A DNA stretch of 64,000 nt, from contig NC_085137.1 of assembly GCF_035046485.1 (NCBI RefSeq), positions 1,775,977-1,839,976 on the forward strand, read 5' to 3'. Below the pieces are notes generated by a model. That model was not told the DNA's origin. It saw only the letters and a program-made list of their open reading frames with translations, and searched no databases. The number at the start of each line of letters is the position of its first letter. Position 1 is the stretch's first letter. The DNA is from Aedes albopictus (lineage: Eukaryota > Arthropoda > Insecta > Diptera > Culicidae). The translations under genes were made by a program, and so were the position numbers. This document shows positions 45,128-56,031 of the stretch, piece by piece.

Positions 45128-45739
45128 CCCAAGTAACCACAGTGCTGAAGCCTTATTGCATGCAGATATAAGCAATCATTGCTTTGCATGAACACTTATG
45201 GTTGATTTAAAGTGGAAATGGCAATTATGCGACTGATTCAAGATTATACCAGTATAATCGTAATTTGATTGTATAATTGCCCATTTCCACTTAAAATCAA
45301 CCTTAAGGCGAAACTGGAAGCATTTTCTCATTTTTTCGGTTTTTGATTTTTTATTAAATAACGAAGCAATATTTTCAAAATCGGTTTTCGTGCATATGTA
45401 GAGTATGGATCAAGGTATCTTCTGAATTTTTTTGAGTTGGAAAATGTTTTCCATTTTTGCAGAAACCATTTTTTTGTGAAATTTTGTTCAAAAATGGTTT
45501 TTGGATAAACGAAAAATATTTTCCACTATAAAAAAAATCAGAAGATACCTTGATCCATACTCTACATGTGCACGAAAACCGATTTTGAAAATATTGCTTC
45601 GTTATTTAATAAAAAATCAAAAACCAAAAAGTAAGGAAATGCTTCCAGTTTCGCCTTAAGTTTGTATGTTAAGTAATGATTGCTCTAAATACACCGTATA
45701 TCAGCATGCAATAAGGCTTCAGCTCCGCGGTTACTTGGG
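45128..45739. mobile_element. outer palindromic MITE with TA duplication
   Basis: The ends cccaagtaacc and ggttacttggg, then gaagccttattgcatgc and its complement, form long inverted arms. TA lies at 45126-45127 and 45740-45741. A second inner inverted pair (gtggaaatgg at 45212 and ccatttccac at 45282) lies on the left side. The element is split by another hairpin (45307-45655). Its terminal cccaagtaac matches the 1.53-kb element at 29863-31395. Confidence 0.8.
45307..45655. mobile_element. inner hairpin MITE nested in the outer one
   Basis: The two halves are almost complete reverse complements over about 155 bp each: ggcgaaactggaagcatttt at the left, its complement at the right, and cagaagataccttgatccat matching inversely near the centre. 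TTAA occurs at both ends (45303-45306 and 45656-45659). It may be a target duplication or part of the palindrome. It was inserted after the outer element. Confidence 0.75.
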
Positions 45740-45741
45740 TA

Positions 45742-46290
45742 ATACGCCTTGAAACTCCTCTTAAACCCCCTCCGCAAGCTCGCTGAAAAACTTAGACAAC
45801 CGGAAACCCCTCCGAAACCCTTCTCAAAATCTTTAAAATAAAGTATGACAAATTTGTAACAAATAATTGAAATTTTCAATTAGCAAGGGTCTCCAGTTTG
45901 CCTGGTGGTTAAGGCTATGGATCGCCAATCCGGAGACGGCGGGTTCGATTCCCGTTCCGGGCGGGAAAATTTTCTCGACTCCCTGGGCATAGTTGTATCA
46001 TTGTTCTTGTCTCACAATATACAAATTCATGCAACGGCAGGCAAAGAAAGCCCTTCAATTAATAACTGTGGAAGTGCTCAAAGAACACTAAGTTGAAGCG
46101 AGGCAGGCCAAGTCCCAGTGAGGACCATCAGAAGAAGAAGAATTGAAATTTTCAATAGCGAGAATCGGTTAACATTAGTATAAGTGAATACTTCTCAACT
46201 ACCGTGAAATTATGCACGGAAAAACAAATGAAAACCAAAAATGCAATACTAACTGCTCATAATCGGCAAATTTTCCTAATACATTCATTT
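45742..46290. repeat. dispersed repeat related to 15040-15300, split by a SINE
   Basis: The left part (cgccttgaaactcctcttaa, then caaccggaaacccc) and the right part (agcgagaatcggttaacatt, from 46154) follow the same order as 15040-15290. The SINE at 45881-46140 interrupts it. The outer limits are unclear. Confidence 0.45.
45881..46140 (+). mobile_element. full-length tRNA-derived SINE
   Basis: The tRNA-like head contains ctggtggttaaggc (box A region, about 45902-45915) and box B gggttcgattccc (45941-45953). The body follows, then a purine tail agaagaagaag. A perfect 16-bp target duplication, aattgaaattttcaat, lies at 45865-45880 and 46141-46156. The anticodon-loop position reads tcgccaa, which would suggest a glycine-type ancestor (weak). 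The same family is truncated at 44521-44685, and the tail half at 24755-25029 resembles it. Confidence 0.9.
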
Positions 46291-46302
46291 TTTAAGAACT
46301 AC

Positions 46303-46560
46303 TAGCTGTACCCGGCAAACTTTGTCTTGCCTACTGCGTTTTTTTGACGTTTCAAGTCCCTAGCCAAGTCCAAGTCCCCGTTCAAAATGTATGAAGAATG
46401 GAATTTCCAAAACTCTCGATTTGTCCATGTTTTATGGCTCATAAACCTTCCTTGGGTGAAAACTAACAGAACAAAACTAAGACGACCCAAATCGGACCCT
46501 CCGTTCGCAAGTTATGCGCGGTCCCACGTATGCCACTACATTTTTATATATATAGATATA
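46303..46560 (+). repeat. dispersed repeat, 'ctagctg..ccggcaaac' family, copy 1
   Basis: Starts with ctagctgtacccggcaaact and ends with an (AT)n-tagata tail after gttatgcgcggtcccacg. This layout is widespread in insect interspersed repeats. A second copy with the same head begins at 46630. Class (LINE tail or SINE) not resolved. Confidence 0.55.
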
Positions 46561-46629
46561 TTGGATGGTAATAGTCCAAACAAGCTGTGTTCATAAAAAA
46601 AGCAGTGAAATCCAATTTTCATACAAAAC

Positions 46630-47060
46630 TAGCTGTCCCCGGCAAACTTTGTCATGCCTACTGCGTTTTTTTTTTCTTAAGGTGAAATGGGAGAGCGTCC
46701 AAGTGCATTTTTGACTCGCATTTTTGAGTGCACCGATCTCGTCATCTACAAAACGCCCAAAAACGAAAATGCTACTCAATGTTTATCGCGAGTGAGCAAG
46801 GCTACTCATTGCTTTTTCAGCTCTGTTTGTTGTTTAGATGACGAGATCCGTGCTTTCGGTATTTGCAAGGCAGCCATCTTTGGATTCGCTCATATATGTC
46901 CTTAACGTTCCAAATCCAACTGCCCGTTCAAATGCCCGCAAAACGAAATTTTTCAAAACATTTAATTTTTTCATGATTTTTGTCTCATAAACCTTTCTTA
47001 GGTAAAAACCTTCAGATCAAAATCAAATCGAATCAAAATGGGTCATTAAATTAATTATTT
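46630..47060 (+). repeat. dispersed repeat, same family, copy 2
   Basis: The head ctagctgtccccggcaaact matches copy 1 with one difference, and both continue with ctttgtc.tgcctactgcg. A later segment (ctcataaacctttcttaggt) matches ctcataaaccttccttgggt of copy 1. An unrelated segment of about 250 bp lies between the matches. The right end is uncertain. Confidence 0.5.
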
Positions 47061-49446
47061 GTTTTTTTTTCAGTCACTATGTTGACCATTTGAATCTGAT
47101 TATCCAAAGACAACCTTGTTCACTAAAACAGTTCCTAATTGTTTTGACCTTGCTTTTCAAAATCTATCCCACTGTGCAGCAGTGGTGTAAGTACAGCACT
47201 AATGCATCCGTGCATGCATGTATAATAGCAATAATAACATTTCCCGGAGACACATTAAGGTGAAGTGCTGCTGCTAAGCTGTTGGTAATCCGTTGCTCTT
47301 GATTCGTCGTTGTCGCCGTCTCTACTTGCTCACGGATGAGTGAATCCGTAATATGCACGTGGAACGTGCCAAAGGGAGGAGGGTGGCCACCGTGTTGCAC
47401 CATAATAATTTTCATAATTACAATCACCTCTGTGCTGTGCAACGACCTGACAGATATCACAAGCAGCAAAGATGAGCAAGCACTCGAATGAAAGTGAGCA
47501 GCGTCAAAAACGTCGCGTCCGTTGAAAACACGAGTCCATTCATCAAGCTCGACCCTCCAAAAAGTATTACAGGATTCAAATTGCACGCCTGCTGTGTCCG
47601 AATCGCACCGGCGGGAGTTGAAGTGGACTAGTCGTTTTGTTTACTCGGAATATGAATTTACAGTAGAGTATGCGCATCTATCTCTGTCGCTTTTTCTAGC
47701 TCATATTTTATGCTACTCGCCCGACGCAGCAAGCGAGAGGCATCTCTCGACACTCGACAGTGAAGTGCGCGCGCGCGCACTGCTCAGACTGACCCGCATA
47801 CTAGATTTTGAAAACGAAAAAGGGTTGGACACTGTGTGCTCGTCGTAAATCACTTTCCTGTCGGTGTTTGTATTTATTAACCTATCATACACCCGGTAAA
47901 TCCAATATTTTCAGCCAAATCAAAACAGTTGTGTCTTTGACGGGTGGTTGGTTGCGCCGAGGGATGATAAGTGAGCATTTTCCATAATGGACCCATCATT
48001 TATTCATTTCGTATGCAAATTCGCAGCTGGTAGCTTACATTAGGAATTTCGAGAGTGATAAATTAATACACCCTGTTTTCGGAACGTCCCTCTTCACCAG
48101 TGCTCTTGAACTTGGCCGAACGCCTGTTTTGTTGTGACTCTTACGCCCCTGTTGACTTCGTTTTGCATCCATTCCAATCCTGTCATCGGACGTTTTCATC
48201 CAACAGAATCTTTTATAATCCCAATCCAATCTAGAGACACCATCTAGCGAGCAAACAGATCAGCCAACTCCCCATCCACTCTTGCAATCACCGGAGCACT
48301 GAGGTCCAGGTTTGAGAAAAGCTAGTTGAAACTCATTTTCTTCGCATGCCTTTGTCTTAGATTGCTGAATGTCTAACACTCATCTAATATTATCTATATG
48401 TTCACTACATTTTACAGAATTTGGAAATATTGATTGGCACTGGTTACCTATGGCTGTAAATACAAAACAATAGGGTAAAACTAGTAGACTACGGTGATTT
48501 GGTAGTTTTTTCCAGGTCTTTTCAAACCGGAACCACTGTGGCGCCCAGGAGGTTGATTAGATCAATTCTCAGCACCTCGATAAAAAGGGGTTCACCAGTT
48601 CGCCAAAGGTGCAACTCGCGAGTTAATTTAAACTCATTTGAAAATCAAATAAAAGCTTCAACCCAAATTTAAACTTGCAAACAAACAACCCAGATCGCGT
48701 TGACGGTCGGGTGGAAGATTTAATCAAACTACTCTCGACTCGCAGAAAAAGGAGAGTACGAAGCTAGAAGAAAAAAACACATTAAAAATGCAAGTTGTCA
48801 CCCCAGTGGTATGCACGTTTCCACTAGAGGGTGATGGGGGTAAGATGAACCTTTGAACCACTATGAAGAGTCCCACCGAGTTATTTTATTCCAAGGGTGC
48901 GTATTACCCCTAGATACACCTATTCCCCCAGTGGCTAACGAATGCTGATCCAGGAGAAGGTATCAACTGTGAAAGCTGCCATCCTCAAGAATCAAGCGGA
49001 AAGCTAAAGTTTGCACAGTATTTTGCTTGCGAGAGCGTGAACACCATGAAACCATTGCGTCGTCTTCGTCTATGTAGAGATATTTAAATCGAAATCCGAT
49101 ATAATCTTAGCTTGGATGAGCGCTTTACTGCTTATTCCTTCTGCGCTAGCGCTGTTCTGTTATTAGAATTGCATTACCTTCGTCCACCGGGGCTTCTGAG
49201 AAACGCTGGCTGGAGGAGTTTTCCCCAGAGCTGTTTCATTAAATATCTAATAACTATTGCAGCGGAGTGCACTTCCAACGGAAAGCGATTTAATTACTGG
49301 TTCCTAGATGTTCAATTGGCTTCCGTTTCATAAAGTTGAAAGCTGACTTTGTTCAGTTCGTTTCGAATAATATATTAAATTACTACTATGTTCTCGATAA
49401 CTTAAAGTTGGAATCAACTGCTCTGTTACACATATTCACTATTTTC
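47061..49446. other. low-copy stretch, no gene recognised
   Basis: Overlapping frames at 47164-47586 (minus, 140 codons) and 47522-47848 (plus, 108 codons) carry no recognisable domain. A gcgcgcgcgcgc run lies at 47767-47778. It could be regulatory or 5' non-coding DNA, but the sequence does not show it. Confidence 0.35.
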
Positions 49447-49862
49447 GACCTTCAAGCAGTGCTGAAAAATACATTTCGTCATATCTAAATTCAACCACAT
49501 ACAGCTCATTTTAGAAGCTGAACCTGAGAATATGGTACATGAAAAACTTGTGCGGCTAGACCAGTTCTGCAAGAAAGTCACGAAAAAACCACTATTTTGC
49601 GAATATTTGATGTAAATGTCACGGACTTGAAAAATGCCAAATGATATTCACCGTGAATATCATTGGGATTTTTCGGAGGTAGTCCGTGACATTTACCTTA
49701 AATATTCGAAAAGTAGCGGTTTTTCCGTGACTTTCTTGTAGAACAGGTCTAGCCGCACAAGTTTTTCATATATCATATTCTCAGGTTCAGCTTCTAAAAT
49801 GAGCTGTAGGTGATTGAATTTAGATATGACGAAATGAATCTTTCAGCACTGCCTTCAAGTGA
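49447..49862. mobile_element. large hairpin MITE
   Basis: About 200-bp arms fold on each other. Matching pairs include cagtgctgaaa/tttcagcactg at the ends, tttcgtcatatctaaattca and its complement, and a centre atgatattcaccgtgaatat near 49641. The arms are diverged by perhaps a tenth. The ends (ttcaag/cttcaag) and target duplication are not exactly fixed. It has no coding capacity. Confidence 0.75.
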
Positions 49863-51879
49863 CAAATTTGAAGACGTGGATCCTGCCTAATTGATCGGAA
49901 ATGCATACGCAATACGACAAGTATAATACTGTGCAAATTTTTGTCGGATCCTGTAAAGAGCTTTTTGTAAATTTCAGATAAAGTACTGTTCTGTCAATAA
50001 AAAAGAAAAGAAAATAAAAAAGAAAATCGCGTTAAGTACTGTTGCTTTGAATTCCACTAAGAATTTGCATTCTTTGACAGATACGTATTTCGACCTCAAC
50101 TGTAAGGTCGTCTTCAGTGTCTTGTACTTGACTCGACTCCTGTTCTGTCATTTTTTTTACTTTTCATTCGGCAACTCCAATTCTGCTTTTATTTTGATTT
50201 TCGAATTTGTTATTGAACACAATTTCAGTAAATAGTGTGATGGAGCGCATGGAAAGTTCGGTCTTTCTAGGATTGTTTCCTTTGGTAGGTAATTTCGGTT
50301 GATCTCCAGGCGGCTTGGGTATTGAATAGCACCATCTTAGAACTTTCGTAAGTAGCGGCTGCAAGAGGAGCTGCTGCGACTGCGAGTATAGGCCAGATTG
50401 TTTATATTTACAGTGTACATCGCTATAACAGTTGAACACTTCGGATAAGAGGGATATGAATTAAAAGACTATCATTTTTACAACACTTCTCTTTCTCAAG
50501 AATACCTTGAAAAAATCCCAGAAGAATATCTTGAAAAGGTGAAATTGCGAAATATGAATTTTATAGGCTTCTCTGGAGAAACATTTAGACAATTTCTTGG
50601 AGAAATTTGAAAAAATAACTAGAAGAAATTCTGCAAAAAAATGGAAGAATTTTTGAAGGAATCCCAGAGAGAATTTTTGAAGGAATCATCTCGAGAGAAC
50701 GTATAAATTCCTACATTTATCTCTGAAGAAATACTGGGATAAACCCAAGGGTGAGAAATCTTAGAAATTTCATAAACTATATTTATCTACGTCTCTGATT
50801 AGTTTTTCTTCAAGTTTTGACTGTTCATGTTTATATTTGGAGGTTATGGATTTCAGTCTAGGGAGGGTTAACTTAAACAGTCATTCGTAAGTTTTAATCC
50901 GACGTTTTGGTCACTATTATTGTGCCTTTCTCAAGCCTTGCACCAAACAGGCGACTGCATCGTAGTTCCGCGACACCGAAACACCGCCGCAAGTGATACG
51001 TTCATCTGGGACAAAACCAAAGTCCATGCTGTATCATGAGAATACGGAGCATAGTAGATTCCTTGAGAAAGGCACAATAAATGCGAGCAAAATATCGGTT
51101 GAGCACTTATGAATACGTTACGTTATTCCTCCCAAGACTGAAAGCCCGAACCTCATTGGCATATCTAGGATTTTTTCCTAAGGGGTGCCTAGGGGGTGCC
51201 AGTTTCAGTGACTTCCAGGTTGGTTTGTTTTTTTTTTTGGTAAAGAGAAATACCGATTCACCCTCAATTTCTTAGTAGGTATAATGATATACTGCGTCGC
51301 GGAAAAAATAGCCCGTAAATTAAAACGCGCTGTATTATAAAGAACAGTTTTTTTTTTCGAAAATCCAAACCATTGTACTGATTTAACACTTTCTCCGCCA
51401 TGTGAGGTTTGAAAACTTGATTGCGTATAATACCTACATGGAATTTGCATTTTCAGTTTGAAATTAACAATTATCGCGACAACCTTTTTGTTTTGTGGAT
51501 AGGAAACAATCAGGTCCGTAAAAATATAGTTTCATAGCAATTATTAAAAGTGCAAATCTCGGAAACCATTATAAAATATCCACAAATTTGCATGTAACTT
51601 GTATTATAGTTCCGTTCTGAAGCTTCACGAACATATTATCAATTAAGTTGAAACCTGAAATTTGGTGAGAGCGAACTTCGATTTTTCTCTTCGGGATTCT
51701 GATTCTCGCACCAAATTCCAATTTCGACTGGATTGATATTATATCTGGTGAAGGGAATGGTGCATAAAGCTGAAATATTGATTTACGTAAAACCAACATT
51801 GTAGTAATCAGTAAAAATTTCATCTCCGTACATTTTGGATAATCGATTCTGTTTTAACACAAGATATTTGTGTCCTCGG
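49863..51879. other. mostly low-copy; short periodic block at 50480-50760
   Basis: Only the stretch 50480-50760 shows 24-bp periodic units (gaatttttgaaggaatcccag). The rest has no recognised gene or element. Confidence 0.4.
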
Positions 51880-53110
51880 CAGAACATTCTTTTGGTAATT
51901 CCTCAGGGAATATTTCCGTCAAATTATTTGGAAATTGTGTAGCAATTTATCTCAATTGAGACTTCTTTTGGTAATCTCTCAGTAGTTTCTTTGGGTTTGG
52001 TAAATTTCTTCGGTTGTATCTTCGGATCCCCTTTGGCAATTTCTTTAAGAATTTTTTTGGTAATATGTTTGGAATTTGGGACTAAGCACCTCTCACGCCT
52101 CCTTTGAAAATTGGCAATTATTTTGGAAACTTCTTGGCAATTTAGGAGTTTATTTGGCTTTTTTATTTCATTCGAAATGTTTTCTCGAGAGTTCCTTTGC
52201 CAATTTTTTAGTAGTGTTTCAAGCATTGTTTTGTTAATGTCAGAAATTTTATTGATATTTGCTTTTTAAAATTACTCTTCAGACAATTCCTTTGGGAATT
52301 CTTTTAGTGAAGCCTCTGGTAATTCATTCGACAATGACTCTGGGAGCTTCCACACATTTTTTTTAAATGACTTGGGCAGGTCATTCTACTTTTTTTTGGG
52401 ATTTTCGTCGATTATTTGGTTTTTCATTACCTATCTATGCTATTCAGTATTCCTTCGCCAATTCCTTCGACAACTCCTTCGGATTTTTTTTTATAAATCA
52501 CTTCTATAATTTTAATGATAATTCTTTAGACAATTTCTACAGTAATTAAGTAAGGAATTCCTGCAGCGGATGATTTCGGACTATCTTCGGCAATTCCGAT
52601 GTTACTTGCATTGATAAATTTATTTGGGAATTTTATCAGCAATTTCTTTGGAAATTTGAGAAACTTCGATTTACTTGAGGAACTTAGACATTTTGGAAAT
52701 TCTTAGAGATTTCCTTTGGGAATTTATTTGAAAAAAAGTTTTTGGAGGCTCTTTAAAAATTCTGTCACGGTGATTCTACGGCGATTACTTTTGGAAATTC
52801 CTTCGATGATTCCGGAAAATTATTTGAGAATTTCTTCGATTTTTTTGTGAATGTTTGTGGATTTTTTATAGAACATGTTTCGGCAATTTATTTTGAGATT
52901 GGATTTGGCTAATTTCTTTAAGAAGCCTCAATATTTTCTTCCGGAATTCCTCTGGTAATTCTTATATAAATGCTTTTGGCAACTACTTCGAAAGTTTTAA
53001 GGTAATTTTTATGGATTTTTTTCCGGCAATTGCGTTGGAAATTTGCCAGGAAGGTTTTCTTGAATTTCATAGGATTTGTTTTGAGTAAGTTCAGAATTTC
53101 TGAATTTTAA
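51880..53110. repeat. 12-bp periodic repeat, 'ttcggcaattcctttgg' variety
   Basis: Units such as caattccttcga repeat every 12 bp (clear near 52450-52485). Same variety as 5220-5880. The minus frame at 51924-52226 is Lys/Glu-rich with no domain. Confidence 0.7.
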
Positions 53111-53351
53111 GTTCAGCCATTTTCGGAAGCAGTTTATATGAATACAATTAAATCATAGAGAACTAGTAAAAGTAATCAGGATAAAATTGCCTGAGAAAAG
53201 TGGAAAATAACTGATTGCTGAAATAATTTCAGAGGAATAGCCATTGAAATTATAGAAATTAAAATCAAAAGAAAATGCTGCTTAAAGACTACCACAAAAA
53301 TTAAAAAAAAACCATGCCGAAGGAACCCTCAAATAAATGACCATACTGAGG

Positions 53352-53387
53352 TCTAGCGAATACGGAGTCGTGGGTTTGAATCCCACC
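53352..53387 (+). repeat. tRNA-like fragment, copy 2
   Basis: Matches 27068-27103 with three differences in 36 bp. It holds a box B-like gggtttgaatccc. It is not a tRNA gene, because the acceptor stem and D-arm are absent. Confidence 0.5.
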
Positions 53388-53459
53388 AAAACGCGATTTT
53401 TATTCTCAAATTTATATCTCAATTTTTCGGTGCCTTCTAATCAATTTGTTTTTCCCGTT

Positions 53460-53645
53460 CATAGGATTTCACTAGAGATTTGTCTAGCAATACCTCCTAG
53501 GATTTTTCTGGAAATTCCAACTATCCTCGAAATTTGTTAAGGAATTCCTACAGAAATTTCTATTGGGATTCCTTCAGTGGAATTCGTAGAAGAAGGTCAA
53601 GCGGAGTTCCTGGAGTAATACCATGATTAATTTCTAGAATAATCC
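53460..53645. repeat. 12-bp periodic repeat
   Basis: A short block between the tRNA-like fragment and the 3' end of the LINE, so the LINE seems to have inserted into periodic repeat: the same kind of sequence resumes at 56680. Confidence 0.55.
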
Positions 53646-53767
53646 ATGATTTTTTTTTTCCTCCCCTGTTGGGGAAATTAAGCCACTGCGTCCAATATGC
53701 TGAACTTTTGTGGCATGTCCCGTTTTGATATTCGCATCTAGCCAGCTAATTACCATGTGTCAAGTAA

Positions 53768-54500
53768 TCAGCTACTGCCACGACGCGTCGTCTCCCAGTC
53801 AGGTGCAATGGAATTAATAAACTCCAAGACCTTCCCAGGTTTTGCAGACCAGATCTCACTGGGTTGCAAGCAACCACTATTTAGAAATCTTTGCCTGCGC
53901 GTGTATAAAGCACCACAACTGCAAAGCAGATGTTCCGAGGTTTCACGTTCCGTATTACAGAAACGACAGATATCACTCTGAATATGGCCAATATTTTTCA
54001 AGTGATACCTGCTCGGGCAGTGTCCAGTTACTAGGCCAGTGTATGTACATAGAGCTCTCTTGTTGAGCTCTAAGAGCTTTTTGGTTTTATAAGCATTTGG
54101 TGTTATAAATCGTTTTGACTGATTGCAATTTTTGACGTCCATCCAATTGGATATCACCCTCTGCTCAGCCCAGCGTTTCAGGTCAATTTTAATTATACAG
54201 TTTGATATACCACAGAATGGTTCTGGACCAGCAAACTGTAAATTGGAACCACTTTTAGCAAGCTCGTCTGCCATTTCATTTCCTTCAATGCCACAGTGAC
54301 CTGGAACCCAGTATAAGTTTACTGAATTCCCTTGGCACAGCCTGCGCAGTGAAAGAATGCATTCCCAGACAAGCTTTGAAGTACATTTGTAAGCGCACAA
54401 TGCTTTTAGTGCAGCTTGACTATCTGAGAAAATACAAATATTTGCGTATCTGTATTTTCTCTCAAGGCAGATATTTGCGCATTTCAAAATAGCAAGAATC
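53768..54500 (-). pseudogene. LINE RNase H, C-terminal part
   Basis: Continues the previous frame after the shift. RNase H motifs are seen (FSDSQAALKAL and WVPGHCGIEGNEMADELAK). A zinc-type CRFCNTERETSEHLLCSC cluster follows, common at the C terminus of such LINEs. A stop at 53768-53770 precedes an untranslated tail of about 110 bases and the A-run. Confidence 0.88.
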
Positions 54501-55773
54501 TCTGCTTGAAACTAGGATAGTGTCCCATCGCCACTGAAATTTGTATTCCAGGGCCGTAGATTCCCGCTCCCGTTTTTATTCCAACTTTTGAGCCATCTGT
54601 GAAGAATTTGATTGACCCTTGACGAACAGTGGGACCTCCGACTTCCCAATCTGCACGAGTTGTTTCGTGCAACTTGTAAGGAACATCATGGTTCTCCACA
54701 GGTTTCATCCAGTCTTTAATCATTTTCATTACTGGCCTATTTTGGAAGTATTGTGAAATGCTCAGGTGACCTACAAGATCACCTGGCATAAACATTTCAA
54801 CTCGTTCAAGTCTCAGCAATTCCTTTTCTGCTTCTAATTGCACGTACTCGTGCAAAGGTAGCAGATTGAGAATCGCATCTAAAGCTTTTGATGGAGTGCT
54901 TCGCATCGCTCCTGTAACAGCAATGGACGCAAGACGTTGAATTTTGGCAAGTTTTGTTTGTGTGGTAGCCTCTTTCGTTTTTGGCCACCAGACAAACGAA
55001 GCATACGTCACTTTTGGGCGGATTATGGCAGTATAAATCCACATTATCATTTTTGGTTTCAAGCCCCACTTCCTGCCAATAGTTTTGGAGCATAACCAGA
55101 ATGCACTTGTTGCCTTACCGATCACGGACTCAATTTGAGCATTCCAGTTCAGTTTAGCATCCAGTATCAAACCTAAGTATTTGACTCGATCACTAGGATG
55201 AATTTGTATCCCTCCAAGCCGAAAAGCTTTTAGGTTGATCTTCCTTCTCCTAGTGAAAGGGACAATTACGACTTTTGACGGGTTGATGCTAAGGCCCTCC
55301 TTAATACACCATGAATGTGTATAGTTTAGGGCCCTTTGCATTCTCTCCGAAACAGTTTCGTCATACTTTCCTCTCACTATTATGACTATATCGTCTGCAA
55401 AGCCCACAACTTCGAAACCTTTTTCCTTCAAGCTTCTTAGAAGATCGTCTACAACTAAGGACCACAATAGTGGTGAGAGGACTCCTCCTTGAGGGCAACC
55501 TTTCGTTGCCCTTACTGTTATAGAAGAACTTCCCAGCTCAGAGATGATTTCTCTTTTTGCAAGCACAGTATAAATCCAATGTATGATACATTGGTCGAAG
55601 TTTTTGTTCTCCATGGCACGCTTCATAGATGAATAGGAGGCATTATCAAATGCTCCTTCTATGTCTAAAAAGGCGCATAGAGCTATTTCTTTTGCTGAAA
55701 ACGTTTTTTCCACTTTTGTTACTAGCGAATGAAGTGCTGTAACCGTTGACTTACCAGATTGATAAGCAAACTG
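54484..55773 (-). pseudogene. LINE reverse transcriptase, C-terminal part and start of RNase H
   Basis: The minus frame resumes right after the solo LTR with QFAYQSGKSTVTALH. It has the first catalytic Asp in FLDIEGAFDN, then QGGVLSPLLW and the active-site box FADD at 55401-55390. A thumb-like region follows, then the start of RNase H with Asp in FFTDGS near 54597. The frame runs off into a stop at 54484 because of a one-base shift near 54500-54515. Only the frame is broken; the catalytic motifs themselves are intact. Confidence 0.9.
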
Positions 55774-55778
55774 GAAGT

Positions 55779-56026
55779 TGTGGAATTTGGTATTTCACTG
55801 GGATGGAATCACCCCTCACGTGCAGCACACACAACTTACCCAGGCTGACGTCGGTTCGCAAGTGGCAAGAGTGAACGCGGTTGGGTGACGCCTGGAGTTG
55901 TTGCTACGCAAGCAGGGATGCTAACATTGTCCGCTTGACAGTTCGCATCATATTCAAATGCGCTATATCGCCTGCTGTGATCAATCTCCTTTCCACAGCT
56001 TTATGCAGTACATCTTATATCTCACA
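55779..56026. mobile_element. 248-bp solo LTR inserted in the LINE
   Basis: The segment begins tgtgg and ends cacaa-side ...ctcaca, so it has TG...CA ends within a 4-bp TGTG/CACA inverted terminus. It is flanked by a perfect 5-bp duplication gaagt at 55774-55778 and 56027-56031. Removing it and one duplicate would restore RT continuity at this point. It has no coding content. The size and duplication fit an LTR left by recombination of a full element. Orientation and family (gypsy, BEL or copia) are not resolved; it is unlike the 231-bp LTR at 15335. Confidence 0.85.
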
Positions 56027-56031
56027 GAAGT

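Noticed and set aside
47164..47848. 140-codon minus and 108-codon plus frames
   Set aside because: They partly overlap on opposite strands, with no recognisable motif; not enough to call a gene.
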